Shown here one piece after another: positions 1 through 8,929 of a stretch of DNA of 64,000 nt (position 1 is the stretch's first letter; each line of letters starts with the position of its first letter). The stretch is taken from assembly GCA_028818695.1 (NCBI GenBank), contig JAPPNK010000005.1:62001-126000 (forward strand), written 5' to 3'. Source of the DNA: Candidatus Poribacteria bacterium (GTDB lineage: Bacteria > Poribacteria > WGA-4E > GCA-2687025). A model generated the notes under the pieces. It made no database searches and was not told the DNA's origin. It was given only the letters and a program-made list of their open reading frames with translations. Position numbers and translations under genes: made by a program.

Positions 1-429
1 CGAAGCCCGCAGATCCATCGGCTCAATGGCTCCCCATTTGTTTTGCAGGTCGAGAATGACGCGCTGCGCCGTTTTCTTGCCGATACCCTTCGCCCGCGCA
101 ATGGCGGCGACGTCGCCAGACTGAACCGCCGCGACCATCTCCTCAGGCGTCAAAACGGACAACGCCGCCAGCGCCGAGCGCGCCCCTACGCCGCTCACGC
201 CGATTAAATCCTGAAAAATAGACCGTTCCTTCCGACGCAAAAATCCGAACAACGCGCGCTCATCCGCCCGAACATGATCATGCGTGTAGAGAAGAATCGA
301 GCCGCCGGGATCGGGCATGTTCATGAGCGCGCGCTGCGTCACAAACGCCTCATACCCGACGCCTTGAATGTCGACGATGACCGAATCGTCCGTCGCCTCG
401 ACAAACGCGCCGCGCAGGTAGGCAATCAT
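1..429 (-). CDS. ruvA: Holliday junction branch migration protein RuvA (3' end outside window)
   Basis: This is the N-terminal 143 codons of RuvA, the tetrameric Holliday-junction-binding subunit of the RuvAB branch-migration complex. The translation begins MIAYLRGAFVEA and shows the N-terminal OB-fold. The helix-hairpin-helix DNA-binding repeats follow (GVSGVGARSALAALS, then IARAKGIGKKTAQRVILDL). The start ATG (429-427) overlaps the ruvC stop as ATGA, so the two genes are translationally coupled. The C-terminal RuvB-contact domain lies beyond position 1. Confidence 0.95.
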   Translation of the reverse strand, partial: MIAYLRGAFVEATDDSVIVDIQGVGYEAFVTQRALMNMPDPGGSILLYTHDHVRADERALFGFLRRKERSIFQDLIGVSGVGARSALAALSVLTPEEMVAAVQSGDVAAIARAKGIGKKTAQRVILDLQNKWGAIEPMDLRAS

Positions 430-920
430 GATTGGCTGAACGCGAGAGAAGAGGGGGCAAGCAGACGGCAGATTGCCAACGCTAAGCCGTCCGCCGCGTC
501 GTCCGGCTTTGGGAGGTCGGGCAAGCCCAGCAGCGTTTTCGTCATATACCGCACCTGGTCTTTAGCGGCGCGTCCGACGCCGGCGACTCCGATCTTCACC
601 TGACTCGGCTTGTAATGCGCGACCGGCAATCCGCGCTGCGCCGCCGCCAAGAGAGCGACCCCGCGAGCCTGCGCGACAGCGATGCCGGTCGTCACATTTT
701 TTCCAAAAAACAGCTCCTCAACAGCCGCCTCATCCGGCCGATGCTCCTCCATCAACGCGCACAAGCCGTCGTAGATGCGTTCCAGCCGCCTCTCCAACAG
801 ATCGCCGGCCGGCGTGCGAATGACGCCGTGCGCGCGCCATCGAAGCGACCCGTCCGCTCCATGCTCCGCCACCCCGTAACCGGTGATTGCCACCCCAGGA
901 TCGATGCCCAAAACCTTCAT
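426..920 (-). CDS. ruvC: Crossover junction endodeoxyribonuclease RuvC
   Basis: RuvC resolves Holliday junctions by symmetric nicking. The 164-residue protein has the usual family length. The RNase-H-fold acidic residues are present: Asp7 in GIDPG, a Glu in the VEELFFGKN segment (about residue 68) and the DDAADGLALA segment near residues 140-147. It lies in the classic order yebC-ruvC-ruvA. It follows the YebC gene by 3 nt and overlaps ruvA by 4 bp, which indicates a single operon. Confidence 0.96.
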   Translation of the reverse strand: MKVLGIDPGVAITGYGVAEHGADGSLRWRAHGVIRTPAGDLLERRLERIYDGLCALMEEHRPDEAAVEELFFGKNVTTGIAVAQARGVALLAAAQRGLPVAHYKPSQVKIGVAGVGRAAKDQVRYMTKTLLGLPDLPKPDDAADGLALAICRLLAPSSLAFSQS

Positions 921-923
921 GAA

Positions 924-1682
924 TTACGCCGCGCTTTCTTGATACCGTTCTATCAACATATCGTCAATGTCCATGTCTGCGTACACATTGGAAACGTCGT
1001 CAAGCTCTTCAAGCGCGTCCATCAGCTTTAGCGCCTCTACCGCCTGCTCCCCGCTCAGCTGAAGAGGCGCGGCGGGAGTCATGCGCAGATCGGCGTTTGC
1101 GGTCGGTATCTCTTCCGCTTCTAGCGCGGCGCACACCGCATGGAACGCTTCTACGGTCGTTTCAATCTCGTAGCAGTTCTCGTCGTCCGTCACATCGTCC
1201 GCGCCCGCGTCCAGCGCGGTCATGATGAGCGCCTCTTCGTCGGCGTCCTCTAGATTGACAAGTATGTACCCTTTTCGGTTGAACTTCCATGCGACCGAGT
1301 TGCGTTCGCCGAGAATGCCGCCGTTTTTGTTGAGAGCGCGGCGCAGCTCCGCGCTGGTGCGGTGTCGGTTGTCGGTCGCCGCTTCGATATACAGAGCGAC
1401 CCCGTGCGGCCCGTACGCTTCGTATGCGCACTCTTCATATGCGGCGCCTTCCAGCTCGCCCGCTCCGCGCAGGACCGCTTTTTCGATGGTGTCGTTCGGT
1501 ATATTTTCGGCGCGCGCGTTGGAGATCGCCGTGCGCAGACGCGGATTTGCTTCAGGCGCCTTGCCGCCCTGGCGCGCCGCGACGGTCAGCTCGCGCAGCA
1601 TCTTCGACATCATCTTGCTGCGGCGCGAATCGTTCACAGCCTTTTTTCGCTTGATTTTTGACCACTTAGAATGTCCAGCCAT
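924..1682 (-). CDS. YebC/TACO1 family protein
   Basis: This 252-residue protein begins MAGHSKWSKIKRKKAVNDSRRSKM, the diagnostic N-terminus of the YebC/PmpR/TACO1 family. It also contains ARAENIPNDTIEKAVLRG and the YEAYGPHGVALYIEAATDN block. Family members have been described as transcriptional regulators and more recently as ribosome-associated factors that relieve stalling; the sequence does not decide between these. It heads the yebC-ruvC-ruvA unit. Confidence 0.95.
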   Translation of the reverse strand: MAGHSKWSKIKRKKAVNDSRRSKMMSKMLRELTVAARQGGKAPEANPRLRTAISNARAENIPNDTIEKAVLRGAGELEGAAYEECAYEAYGPHGVALYIEAATDNRHRTSAELRRALNKNGGILGERNSVAWKFNRKGYILVNLEDADEEALIMTALDAGADDVTDDENCYEIETTVEAFHAVCAALEAEEIPTANADLRMTPAAPLQLSGEQAVEALKLMDALEELDDVSNVYADMDIDDMLIERYQESAA

Positions 1683-1771
1683 ACCGCCTCGCTATTAGGT
1701 TCTCGCCCGCATGCGTCTCTTTATTTTACACACAATCGGTCTGATTGGCATCTTTGAGCTCTGGAGATGGA

Positions 1772-1843
1772 CGATTAAGTCGGAACATGTCGGCGGGCGG
1801 AGGCGGAGCCTTGCCCAAATAGAACCGCTTGTTCGTTCAATTG
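1772..1843. repeat. Decayed copy of the MITE-like repeat
   Basis: This stretch contains AAGTCGGAACATGTCGGC followed by AAATAGAACCGCTTGTTCG, which resemble the left and right interior parts of the intact elements at 4800-4967 and 16723-16887. The central hairpin is missing. It runs into the last codons of the gene that ends at 1837. Similarity is by eye only. Confidence 0.35.
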
Positions 1844-3471
1844 CCGGCGCCAGAGTCCGGTTCGGTGAGCGGATACACGACAAGTAGAATTTCCTGGTCG
1901 GTTCCGTTTTGTGTGAAGGGGGTCGTTCCACGGGTCCAGCCGATGAAGCAAGGGGCGTCCGGAATTAAAGAGTTTAGACGGGATTCTCTCGCCCAGAACG
2001 CCAACGCTCTGGACGGCGTCTCTAAACCGCTCCACAGGGCGCGCATGCTGCGCATCGGCTGAAGCTCTCCCTCCCAGCGCTCGCCTGGGGGCAACGGTCC
2101 GATCTGTCGAATCCGCCCGTCTGCGGCGACCGCCGCCCGCTCAAACTGAAGCGGCGTCTGATTGCGCACCCAATGTCTCCCGCCGCTCCCTTTGCCGCCG
2201 ATGATCTCCCCCACAAACGGCGTGAACGTTTCGCCCATCCAGAAGGTTGAATGCGCGCCGCTGGGCGAATAGTTGCGTATCTCGCCGCCGTTTTGACCTA
2301 CGCGCCATTCGCCGCTCTTTTTGGGGTTTAAAGGAAGAACGCGCATCTCCGCCGGCAGCGCGATTCGGGAGTGGCGCCGGTCGGTCGGAGGCGCCTCTAT
2401 GACGCCGAGCCACAGCGCCTCATGCGTCTTTGGAAACGCGCGCGCGACGCCCGACGCCTGCGGCGTCAACAGCGGAGAACCCAGCCGAGCGACGGACGGC
2501 GCCAAGCTGACAACCGCCCCCAGCGCCAGTAGGACGATCAACCAAAGACGGGAGCGAAACCGAAGCGCCAGCCCCCAAAAAAGCGCCGCCAAAACGACCC
2601 AGACGAACGCTCCGAGCGCAAACCGCCTCCCGCTCAACGCTGCGCTATGACGGCTGGCGGACGCATGCATCCGCTTCGACAGCCGCTGCAGGTATTCATC
2701 CCCCTCGTCTGGACGAACGCTGATTTCAACTTCGCTCCAAAGACGCGCGCCCATCCCCTCATAACGCCCAACGCGGCCTAAACCGACCGGACGCCATCCC
2801 GCGTTTGCAGGAAGCAGCGCCTCCCAAAACGCCGGGAGCGGCCCGCGCGTTGAATCGTCCAGGACGACCGCCAGCGTCCCGCCCCGCCAGATCCAGCGCC
2901 GCAGCGCCTCCTGTTGCGGAAGGCGAAGGCGGTTGAGAGGGACGTCTCCAGCGAACCAAACCAGCGCGTCAACGCTTTTCCAGCCGACCCAGGATTCTGG
3001 GAAGCTGTCCGCCGCGCCCGTTTCAAACACTTTAGCGGCTTGGGCGTCCATTTGAAACACCGCATGGAGCGCGCCGCGCCGCGCCGCAACCGCCAAGACG
3101 ACAACGTCTATCTCGTTCGCATTCGGTTGAAATTCCAGGGGAAAGACGCGCTCTTCTCCGTCGACGCTTCTGAGCGTGAGAGAGCCTGTCGCGCCAATTG
3201 CGGGGACGCGGGCTGCGGATTCCCATCCCAGGGATCCGCCCGGCGGTATGAACATCGCGCGTCCCGCGCTCATTCCGCCAAGAGAGACGCGCGCCTCGCC
3301 TTCAAACGGCTCCCCAAACGAAGAGACGATCAGCTCAAATCGGTTCCATTCGCCCGCGCGAACAACCCCGCCGACGCCGACCTCATAGCTCTCCAGCCGC
3401 GTTTCGGCGTTCAGACTAAAGGCGGCGCATGCCATGACAGCGTAATGCGCAAGGCGCCGCGCCCTGTTCAT
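1837..3471 (-). CDS. Membrane-anchored protein of unknown function
   Basis: I do not recognise a named family. The 544-residue product starts with a signal peptide-like segment (MNRARRLAHYAVMACAAFSL) and a long beta-rich extracytoplasmic region. A segment VDALVWFAGDVPLN...WIWRGGTLAVVLDD resembles the glutamine-amidotransferase-like fold seen in some bacterial membrane proteins. Two adjacent hydrophobic helices lie near residues 285-335 (FALGAFVWVVLAALFWGLAL and LWLIVLLALGAVVSLAPSV). ATG at 3471 is chosen because it overlaps the stop of the upstream sulfatase-like gene as ATGA; a GTG two codons upstream is also possible. Coupled translation suggests a shared role in the envelope. Confidence 0.75.
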   Translation of the reverse strand: MNRARRLAHYAVMACAAFSLNAETRLESYEVGVGGVVRAGEWNRFELIVSSFGEPFEGEARVSLGGMSAGRAMFIPPGGSLGWESAARVPAIGATGSLTLRSVDGEERVFPLEFQPNANEIDVVVLAVAARRGALHAVFQMDAQAAKVFETGAADSFPESWVGWKSVDALVWFAGDVPLNRLRLPQQEALRRWIWRGGTLAVVLDDSTRGPLPAFWEALLPANAGWRPVGLGRVGRYEGMGARLWSEVEISVRPDEGDEYLQRLSKRMHASASRHSAALSGRRFALGAFVWVVLAALFWGLALRFRSRLWLIVLLALGAVVSLAPSVARLGSPLLTPQASGVARAFPKTHEALWLGVIEAPPTDRRHSRIALPAEMRVLPLNPKKSGEWRVGQNGGEIRNYSPSGAHSTFWMGETFTPFVGEIIGGKGSGGRHWVRNQTPLQFERAAVAADGRIRQIGPLPPGERWEGELQPMRSMRALWSGLETPSRALAFWARESRLNSLIPDAPCFIGWTRGTTPFTQNGTDQEILLVVYPLTEPDSGAGN

Positions 3472-4790
3472 CTCCACCGTTCAGCGAATTTTTGGCGCCC
3501 CTGCTCTATGACAGGATCGATCTTTCGGCCGAGGCGCGCCGTCTCGGACGCGATCCACTCCTCCAGCTCCGTCTCCATCGCGTCGGCGCGCTCGGGCTGC
3601 TCATCGGCGATGTTGCGCGTCTCCTTTGGGTCATGAATGCGGTCGTACAGCTCGCGCGGCGGGGAGCCGTAGAAGTCGATGGAGCGCGCTAAGATGAGGC
3701 GGGCGTCCGGCTTTCGAAGCGTCCATTTTGCTTGCCAGGTGCATTCTGAAGCAATGACGCGCTCTGGTTCTTCATACGGCGGCTGCTGCGTCAGAGACGG
3801 GTCGATGGTCGAGAGCAAACTTTGGCCGTCCATTGAGGAATGCGGCTCTATGCCGACAGCGTCTAAAATCGTCGGCGCGGCGTCTATTGTTTGAACGGCG
3901 GAATTGATCCTTACTCCTGACGGAAGCTGCCCCGGCGCGCGCAGGATAAACGGAACGCGCATGTTCTCGTCGAACAAGCCATGGTGGTCGTACCAGACGC
4001 CATGTTCGCCGAGGCATTCGCCATGGTCGCCCATCAACACGACAAGCGTGTTCTCCGCTTGACCTGAAGCGTCTAAGGCGGAGAGGAGCGCGTTGACTCC
4101 GTCGTCGGCGTAGCGGACGCTGCCGTCGTAGAGCGCGCGGATATACTCTGGGTCTGTGATGCGCCCCTCTGGGAGTTTTAACCATGTGTCCCGCCACCGC
4201 TGCCCTAGCGGATGGCGCCAGAGCGGCTCTAAGGCTTCGTTTTGCGGATCGGTCGCCGTCGCTTCGTCGCCTTCATAGAACATCGTTCGGTACCGCTTCG
4301 GCGGAAAATAGGGCGTGTGCGGATCCCAGTAATGCACAAAAAGGAAGAAACGCTCCGAGCCGCATTGATTCAAAAACTCCACTGCGCGGCGGTTTTGCTG
4401 CTCGCAGGTGACCGACAGACGAAGCGGTCGGCGGAGAGACGGGTCGATGTAAAACTCGTACCCTTTATGGAACCATGGCTTTGAATGGGCGAGGTTGTCG
4501 ACGGCGCAGGTTGTCCATCCCGCCTTTAAAAGAATCTCCGGCAGAAGCGGAACGCCGCGCGGCAAGACTGCGGACCCGCCGTTCGCCACAATCCCATGCG
4601 ACATCGGATGCATGCCTGTGTAGATGGTGGTGAAGGAGGGCTGCGTCGGTATGGCTGAACAGATCATCTGCTCAAACAGGACGCCCTCCGACGCCAGTTC
4701 ATCGATGGCGGGGGTTGTGCGCCGTTCATACCCGTAACAGCTCATCTGTTGAGCGCGCAGGGTGTCGATCGCGATGATCAGTATGTTCAT
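3468..4790 (-). CDS. Sulfatase-like hydrolase (alkaline phosphatase superfamily) with Thr nucleophile
   Basis: The 440-residue protein has the sulfatase-family fold. Asp9 lies in IIAIDTLR, the nucleophile region is IPTQPSFTTIYTG, a second metal cluster is in MGDHGECLGEHG, and DHHGLFDENMRVPFI follows. The position normally occupied by the Cys/Ser that becomes formylglycine is Thr49, and the usual Arg of C/S-x-P-x-R is Phe53. It should therefore not depend on formylglycine maturation. It could be a phosphodiesterase, phosphonate hydrolase or phosphotransferase rather than a true sulfatase. No signal peptide is visible, so it is probably cytoplasmic. Confidence 0.85.
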   Translation of the reverse strand: MNILIIAIDTLRAQQMSCYGYERRTTPAIDELASEGVLFEQMICSAIPTQPSFTTIYTGMHPMSHGIVANGGSAVLPRGVPLLPEILLKAGWTTCAVDNLAHSKPWFHKGYEFYIDPSLRRPLRLSVTCEQQNRRAVEFLNQCGSERFFLFVHYWDPHTPYFPPKRYRTMFYEGDEATATDPQNEALEPLWRHPLGQRWRDTWLKLPEGRITDPEYIRALYDGSVRYADDGVNALLSALDASGQAENTLVVLMGDHGECLGEHGVWYDHHGLFDENMRVPFILRAPGQLPSGVRINSAVQTIDAAPTILDAVGIEPHSSMDGQSLLSTIDPSLTQQPPYEEPERVIASECTWQAKWTLRKPDARLILARSIDFYGSPPRELYDRIHDPKETRNIADEQPERADAMETELEEWIASETARLGRKIDPVIEQGRQKFAERWR

Positions 4791-4799
4791 GATGTTACC

Positions 4800-4967
4800 C
4801 TGACCTTATGTCTTTAATTGGGACATGCCGGCGAACGGATGCGGACGGTTTCTGCGGCGCCTCTAGATTCCCGCTTTCGCGGGAATGACGGTCTGGTTGA
4901 CGACGCCTTTTTCCCATAAATAGAGTGATCATTCGTGCAACTGTCCCAACTTTAGGCATGAGGTCAG
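4800..4967. repeat. MITE-like inverted-repeat element, complete copy
   Basis: This non-coding element of 168 bp is bounded by imperfect terminal inverted repeats: CTGACCTTATG ... TTGGGACA on the left, and its counterpart TGTCCCAAC ... CATGAGGTCAG on the right. The centre carries a perfect hairpin, ATTCCCGC/GCGGGAAT. It sits between the sulfatase-like gene and lysC. Similar copies occur at 16723-16887 and at 63878 to the window end. Confidence 0.85.
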
Positions 4968-4977
4968 GTTCCCCGCT

Positions 4978-6204
4978 TTATGAATTGCCGGACAGCCCGT
5001 ATTGGTGATGCAGGGCGCGCGCCGCGTCGTCGGCTCTATCCAGCTCAATGACGCAGGAGACCTTGATCTCGGTGGTGGAGATCATCTGTATGTTGATGTT
5101 CTGATTCGCCAGCGCTTCGAACATCTGCGAGGCGACGCCTGAATGGCTCTGCATGCCGATGCCGACAATCGAAACCTTGGCGATGTTCTCGTCCGACAGC
5201 GCCTCTTCCGTTCCGGTCTCTTGGCATATCTCCGCGCTGGCGGCCATCGTCTTATGCAGGTCGGTTCGGGGTACGGTGAAGGAGATGTCGGAACGTCCGT
5301 CCCTGCTCACATTTTGAATGATCATGTCGATAACGATGCCGGCTTTGCCGAGTATGCCGAAGATTGTTGCGGCGACTCCCGGCTTGTCCGGAACCCCGAT
5401 GAGCGAGATCTTCGCCTGATTCTTGTCCACGGCGACGCCGCTCACCACAAACCGCTCCATGTCCAACGCTTGCGTGTCATTCACCACCAATGTTCCCTCG
5501 TCTTGTTTAAATGTTGATCGGACGCGCAGGGGCGTCTGGTATTTCCATGCTAGTACCACCGCTCTTGAATGCAGCACCTTTGCGCCGAGGCTTGCCAATT
5601 CGACCATCTCCTCGTAGGCGATCGCTTTGAGGCGCCGGGCGTCTGGGACGACGCGCGGATCGGCTGTATAAACGCCGTCGACGTCGGTGAAGATGTCGCA
5701 CATCTCGGCGCCCAACGCTGCGGCAACCGCGACAGCCGTCGTGTCCGAACCGCCCCGCCCCAGCGTTGTGATCTGTCCGTCGATGGAGGCGCCTTGAAAG
5801 CCTGCGACGATGACCGCGTTTCCTTTATCCAGCTCGGCGCGAATGCGGTCCTCCTTGACCGCCTTGATCCGCGAGCGGCTGAACGAACCGTCCGTCAAGA
5901 TGCCCACCTGTGGACCGGTGAACGAAACGGCGCCATGCCCCATCGACTGAATCGCCATCGCCAACAGCGCGATCGACTGCTGTTCGCCCGTCGCAAGCAG
6001 CATGTCCATCTCCCTGTCGGGCGGATTGTCGACGACCTGCTTTGCCAGCGCGATCAGATTATCGGTCGTTTTTCCCATCGCGGAAACGATCGCCACAATG
6101 TCGTTGCCCGCCGCTTTTGTGTCGATCACTCGGCGGGCGACCGTTCGTATTTTTTCCACATCGGCGACCGAGGAGCCGCCGTATTTTTGAACAATCAATC
6201 CCAT
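4978..6204 (-). CDS. lysC: Aspartate kinase
   Basis: This enzyme phosphorylates aspartate, the first step of the Thr/Met/Lys/diaminopimelate pathway. The 408-residue protein is monofunctional. It has the N-terminal kinase signature VQKYGGSSVADVEKI and TTLGRGGSDTTAVAVAAALGA. Tandem C-terminal ACT domains (FGILGKAGIVIDMIIQNVS, then MFEALANQNINIQMISTTEIK) are expected to bind inhibitory amino acids. It is the last gene of the hom-thrC-apgM-pdxS-pdxT-lysC run. Confidence 0.97.
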   Translation of the reverse strand: MGLIVQKYGGSSVADVEKIRTVARRVIDTKAAGNDIVAIVSAMGKTTDNLIALAKQVVDNPPDREMDMLLATGEQQSIALLAMAIQSMGHGAVSFTGPQVGILTDGSFSRSRIKAVKEDRIRAELDKGNAVIVAGFQGASIDGQITTLGRGGSDTTAVAVAAALGAEMCDIFTDVDGVYTADPRVVPDARRLKAIAYEEMVELASLGAKVLHSRAVVLAWKYQTPLRVRSTFKQDEGTLVVNDTQALDMERFVVSGVAVDKNQAKISLIGVPDKPGVAATIFGILGKAGIVIDMIIQNVSRDGRSDISFTVPRTDLHKTMAASAEICQETGTEEALSDENIAKVSIVGIGMQSHSGVASQMFEALANQNINIQMISTTEIKVSCVIELDRADDAARALHHQYGLSGNS

Positions 6205-6211
6205 GGATAGT

Positions 6212-6799
6212 TCATGCTCCGCTTTCGTTGTCTGACATTTGAAGAAAGTACCGGTGAATGCGTCTGTCGGCGGTCAATTCTGGATGAAAGGAGCTGGCGA
6301 GCAGGTTTCCCTCTTGGACAAGCACGGGGCGGCCGTCCAGCTCCGCCAAACGGCGCACATGCGGCTCCGCCGATTCAATAAAGGGCGCGCGGATAAAGAC
6401 GCCGGGGAACGGCTCTCCGCCGAGGCTCGGCATCTCGATGGGCGCTTCAAAGCTGTCCACCTGACGCCCGTAGGCGTTGCGCCGTACGCGGATGTCCATC
6501 AGCTCAAGGCGCGGCTGTTCGCTGTCGACGATCTGTTTCGCCATCAGAATCATGCCTGCGCATGCGCCGTAAACCGGCATCCCTTCGGCGGCGCGTTTTT
6601 GTACAGCCTCCATCAGACCGAACCTGCTCATGAGAATGCCCATCGTTGTGCTTTCGCCGCCGGGAAGGATGAGACCGTCCAGGCGCTCCGTTTCTTCAGG
6701 GGTACGGACTCGCTCCGCGCGGGCGCCGCATTCGGTCAGCGCCTTTATATGCGGCTCCACCGCCCCCTGTAAACTCATGACCCCGATTCTCAACGCCAT
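6212..6799 (-). CDS. pdxT: Pyridoxal 5'-phosphate synthase glutaminase subunit PdxT
   Basis: PdxT releases ammonia from glutamine and channels it to PdxS for PLP synthesis. The 195-residue class I glutamine amidotransferase shows GVMSLQGAVEPH, LILPGGEST, the nucleophile Cys in VYGACAGMILMA, and the His-Glu pair in SSFHPELT. It is separated from pdxS by only 12 nt. Downstream lysC follows 7 nt after its stop. Confidence 0.97.
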   Translation of the reverse strand: MALRIGVMSLQGAVEPHIKALTECGARAERVRTPEETERLDGLILPGGESTTMGILMSRFGLMEAVQKRAAEGMPVYGACAGMILMAKQIVDSEQPRLELMDIRVRRNAYGRQVDSFEAPIEMPSLGGEPFPGVFIRAPFIESAEPHVRRLAELDGRPVLVQEGNLLASSFHPELTADRRIHRYFLQMSDNESGA

Positions 6800-6811
6800 C
6801 TTGAACGCCTT

Positions 6812-7696
6812 TTACCAGCCCCGAACGGCAAGCCTTTCTTCCTGCGGCATGGAGCGCACATCCATTCCCTTCATCGGTTCGCCCAAGCCTTCAGATATTT
6901 CTGCCAGTTTTTCGGGATCTTCGTAGAAGGCTACCGCTTCCACGATCTTATGGGCGCGCGTTTCAGGGTCTTTCGATTTGAAAATCCCGGAGCCGACAAA
7001 GACCGCCTCCGCGCCCAGCTGCCTCATGAGCGCGGCGTCCGCCGGCGTCGCCACTCCGCCTGCTGAGAAGTTGGGTACGGGCAATTTGCCTGTTTCCGCC
7101 GATTGCGCGACCAGCTCAAAGGGAGCGCCCATCTGCTTCGCTTCCGCCATCAGCTCATCCGTCCGCATGCCCTGCAGCTTGCGCAGCCCGCCCGTCACGG
7201 CGCGCAGATGCCGCACCGCTTCGACGACGTTGCCGGTTCCGGCTTCGCCTTTGGTGCGGATCATGGCTGCGCCTTCGCCGATGCGCCGCAGAGCTTCTCC
7301 CAGGTCTCTGCAGCCGCACACAAAGGGCGCGTCAAACTCGCGCTTATCGATGTGGTGCGCCTCGTCGGCTGGGGTCAACACCTCGCTTTCGTCGATGAAG
7401 TCGACGCCGAGCGACTGCAGAATTTGCGCTTCCACAAAATGGCCGATGCGGCATTTCGCCATGACAGGTATCGTGACGGCCGCCATGATTCGTTTGACGC
7501 GCGCGGGGTCGGACATCCTCGCCACGCCGCCGTCCCGCCGTATATCCGCCGGGACGCGCTCCAGAGCCATCACGGCGACGGCTCCCGCTTTCTCGGCGAT
7601 TGTTGCCTGATCCTCGTTGACGACATCCATGATGACGCCTTCTTTCAACATCTCCGCAAGACCAACCTTCGTCTCCCAAGTCGATTTTTCCGCCAT
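6812..7696 (-). CDS. pdxS: Pyridoxal 5'-phosphate synthase lyase subunit PdxS
   Basis: PdxS condenses ribose 5-phosphate, glyceraldehyde 3-phosphate and ammonia to PLP. The 294-residue (beta/alpha)8 barrel has highly conserved blocks such as [35 protein letters not shown] (Schiff-base Lys) and [16 protein letters not shown] (second Lys). The start codon abuts the stop of the upstream phosphoglycerate-mutase-like gene. Placement next to the PLP-dependent threonine synthase is suggestive of cofactor-supply coupling, which is inference. Confidence 0.98.
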   Translation of the reverse strand: MAEKSTWETKVGLAEMLKEGVIMDVVNEDQATIAEKAGAVAVMALERVPADIRRDGGVARMSDPARVKRIMAAVTIPVMAKCRIGHFVEAQILQSLGVDFIDESEVLTPADEAHHIDKREFDAPFVCGCRDLGEALRRIGEGAAMIRTKGEAGTGNVVEAVRHLRAVTGGLRKLQGMRTDELMAEAKQMGAPFELVAQSAETGKLPVPNFSAGGVATPADAALMRQLGAEAVFVGSGIFKSKDPETRAHKIVEAVAFYEDPEKLAEISEGLGEPMKGMDVRSMPQEERLAVRGW

Positions 7697-8929
7697 CTAT
7701 CTGTCCTTTCCGGCGCTAGACGCGCCTAAAAACCAGTCCATCCATTGATGGCCTACAGCAAACCGAGACCCCTGCGCTCCCGACGCTTCCGTATAAACCT
7801 TTGCGGCGTCCGCCTCAATGCCCGGCCCGCATGCCGCAAACGGAACGGCGCCGCGCGCATGCTTTCGCGTCGAGACCGCCGTCACATGATCGGGCAGCGA
7901 CGCGACGCGGACATTTTCCCGCGCGCGGGCGTATTCCATGACGCGCGCCGCAATCTCGCGGTCGATCGCTTCGATCGCCTCAATCTTCGCTTCAGCGCTG
8001 CCCATATGCGCCGCCTCGTCCGGAGCCTCTACATGAATATACACGAAATCGACCGAATCGTCCCCATCTAAAGACGCGAGCGCGAATTCCGCCTTCCCGG
8101 CGTAGTTGGTGTCTAAAAAGCCGGTGATGCCCGGAACCTCCAGCGTATCAAGCCCGGCATACCGCGCAATGCCGCGCACCAGATCGACCGCAGAGACGGC
8201 GGATCCGTTCAACCCGTATTTTTCTGGATAGGTCGGCATGGTCGGCGCCTTGCCCTGCCCCCATAGCCAGACGCTGTTGGCAGGCTTTTTTCCGCTGTCG
8301 ACGCGCGCCTTATTGACCGGATGCTTCCGCAGTATTTCCCAGGACCGCTCAATCCAGCCGCGCAGCGTTTCGGATCCCGCGCCAGACGGGTAATGCTTGC
8401 GAAACGGCTCGCCCATGATGTCATGCGGGGGGGTTGTTTGCGCAGGGTCCAAGCTGTCGGAAGCTAGGAGAAGGTGGCGGTATTGAACGCCAGGGTGTAA
8501 AGCTGCGCCGTCCGTTTTCAGCTCCTTATGGACGGCGCCGATCAGCTCGGCGGCTTCTTTGGAGGAGATATGGTCTGCGCTGTAATCTTTCATGACGCCG
8601 TTTTCCAGCGTCACAAGGTTGCATCGAAACGCCGTTTGATCGGACGGTATCGATATGTTCATAGCGGCCGCTTCAAGCGGCGCCCGCCCAGTGAGATACT
8701 GTTCAGGGTCGTATCCGAGAACGGCGAGATTGCCGACATCGCTCCCAGGCGGAAGGGAGTCTGGGATTAAATCGACAAGGCCGACGGAGCCGCTCTCGGC
8801 GATGGCGTCCATATGCGGCGTCCGCGCGGCTTCAAGAGGCGTTTTGCCCTCCAGCGATTCCAGCGGAAAGTCAGCCATGCCGTCGCACAGGATGGCGATA
8901 TACTTGATGTCGGGCATCGCCTTTTTCAT
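7697..8929 (-). CDS. Phosphoglycerate mutase (ApgM)-like protein, candidate homoserine kinase
   Basis: This 410-residue alkaline-phosphatase-superfamily protein belongs to the archaeal-type cofactor-independent phosphoglycerate mutase group. Metal and nucleophile motifs are [15 protein letters not shown] and [17 protein letters not shown], where the Ser is the likely phospho-acceptor. Later come [10 protein letters not shown] and [15 protein letters not shown] subgroup of this family found in threonine gene clusters has been proposed to act as homoserine kinase. This copy lies between thrC and pdxS, with hom upstream, lysC downstream and no GHMP-type thrB present. Homoserine kinase is therefore the likelier role, by context. 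A glycolytic mutase is the alternative. Confidence 0.85.
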   Translation of the reverse strand: MKKAMPDIKYIAILCDGMADFPLESLEGKTPLEAARTPHMDAIAESGSVGLVDLIPDSLPPGSDVGNLAVLGYDPEQYLTGRAPLEAAAMNISIPSDQTAFRCNLVTLENGVMKDYSADHISSKEAAELIGAVHKELKTDGAALHPGVQYRHLLLASDSLDPAQTTPPHDIMGEPFRKHYPSGAGSETLRGWIERSWEILRKHPVNKARVDSGKKPANSVWLWGQGKAPTMPTYPEKYGLNGSAVSAVDLVRGIARYAGLDTLEVPGITGFLDTNYAGKAEFALASLDGDDSVDFVYIHVEAPDEAAHMGSAEAKIEAIEAIDREIAARVMEYARARENVRVASLPDHVTAVSTRKHARGAVPFAACGPGIEADAAKVYTEASGAQGSRFAVGHQWMDWFLGASSAGKDR

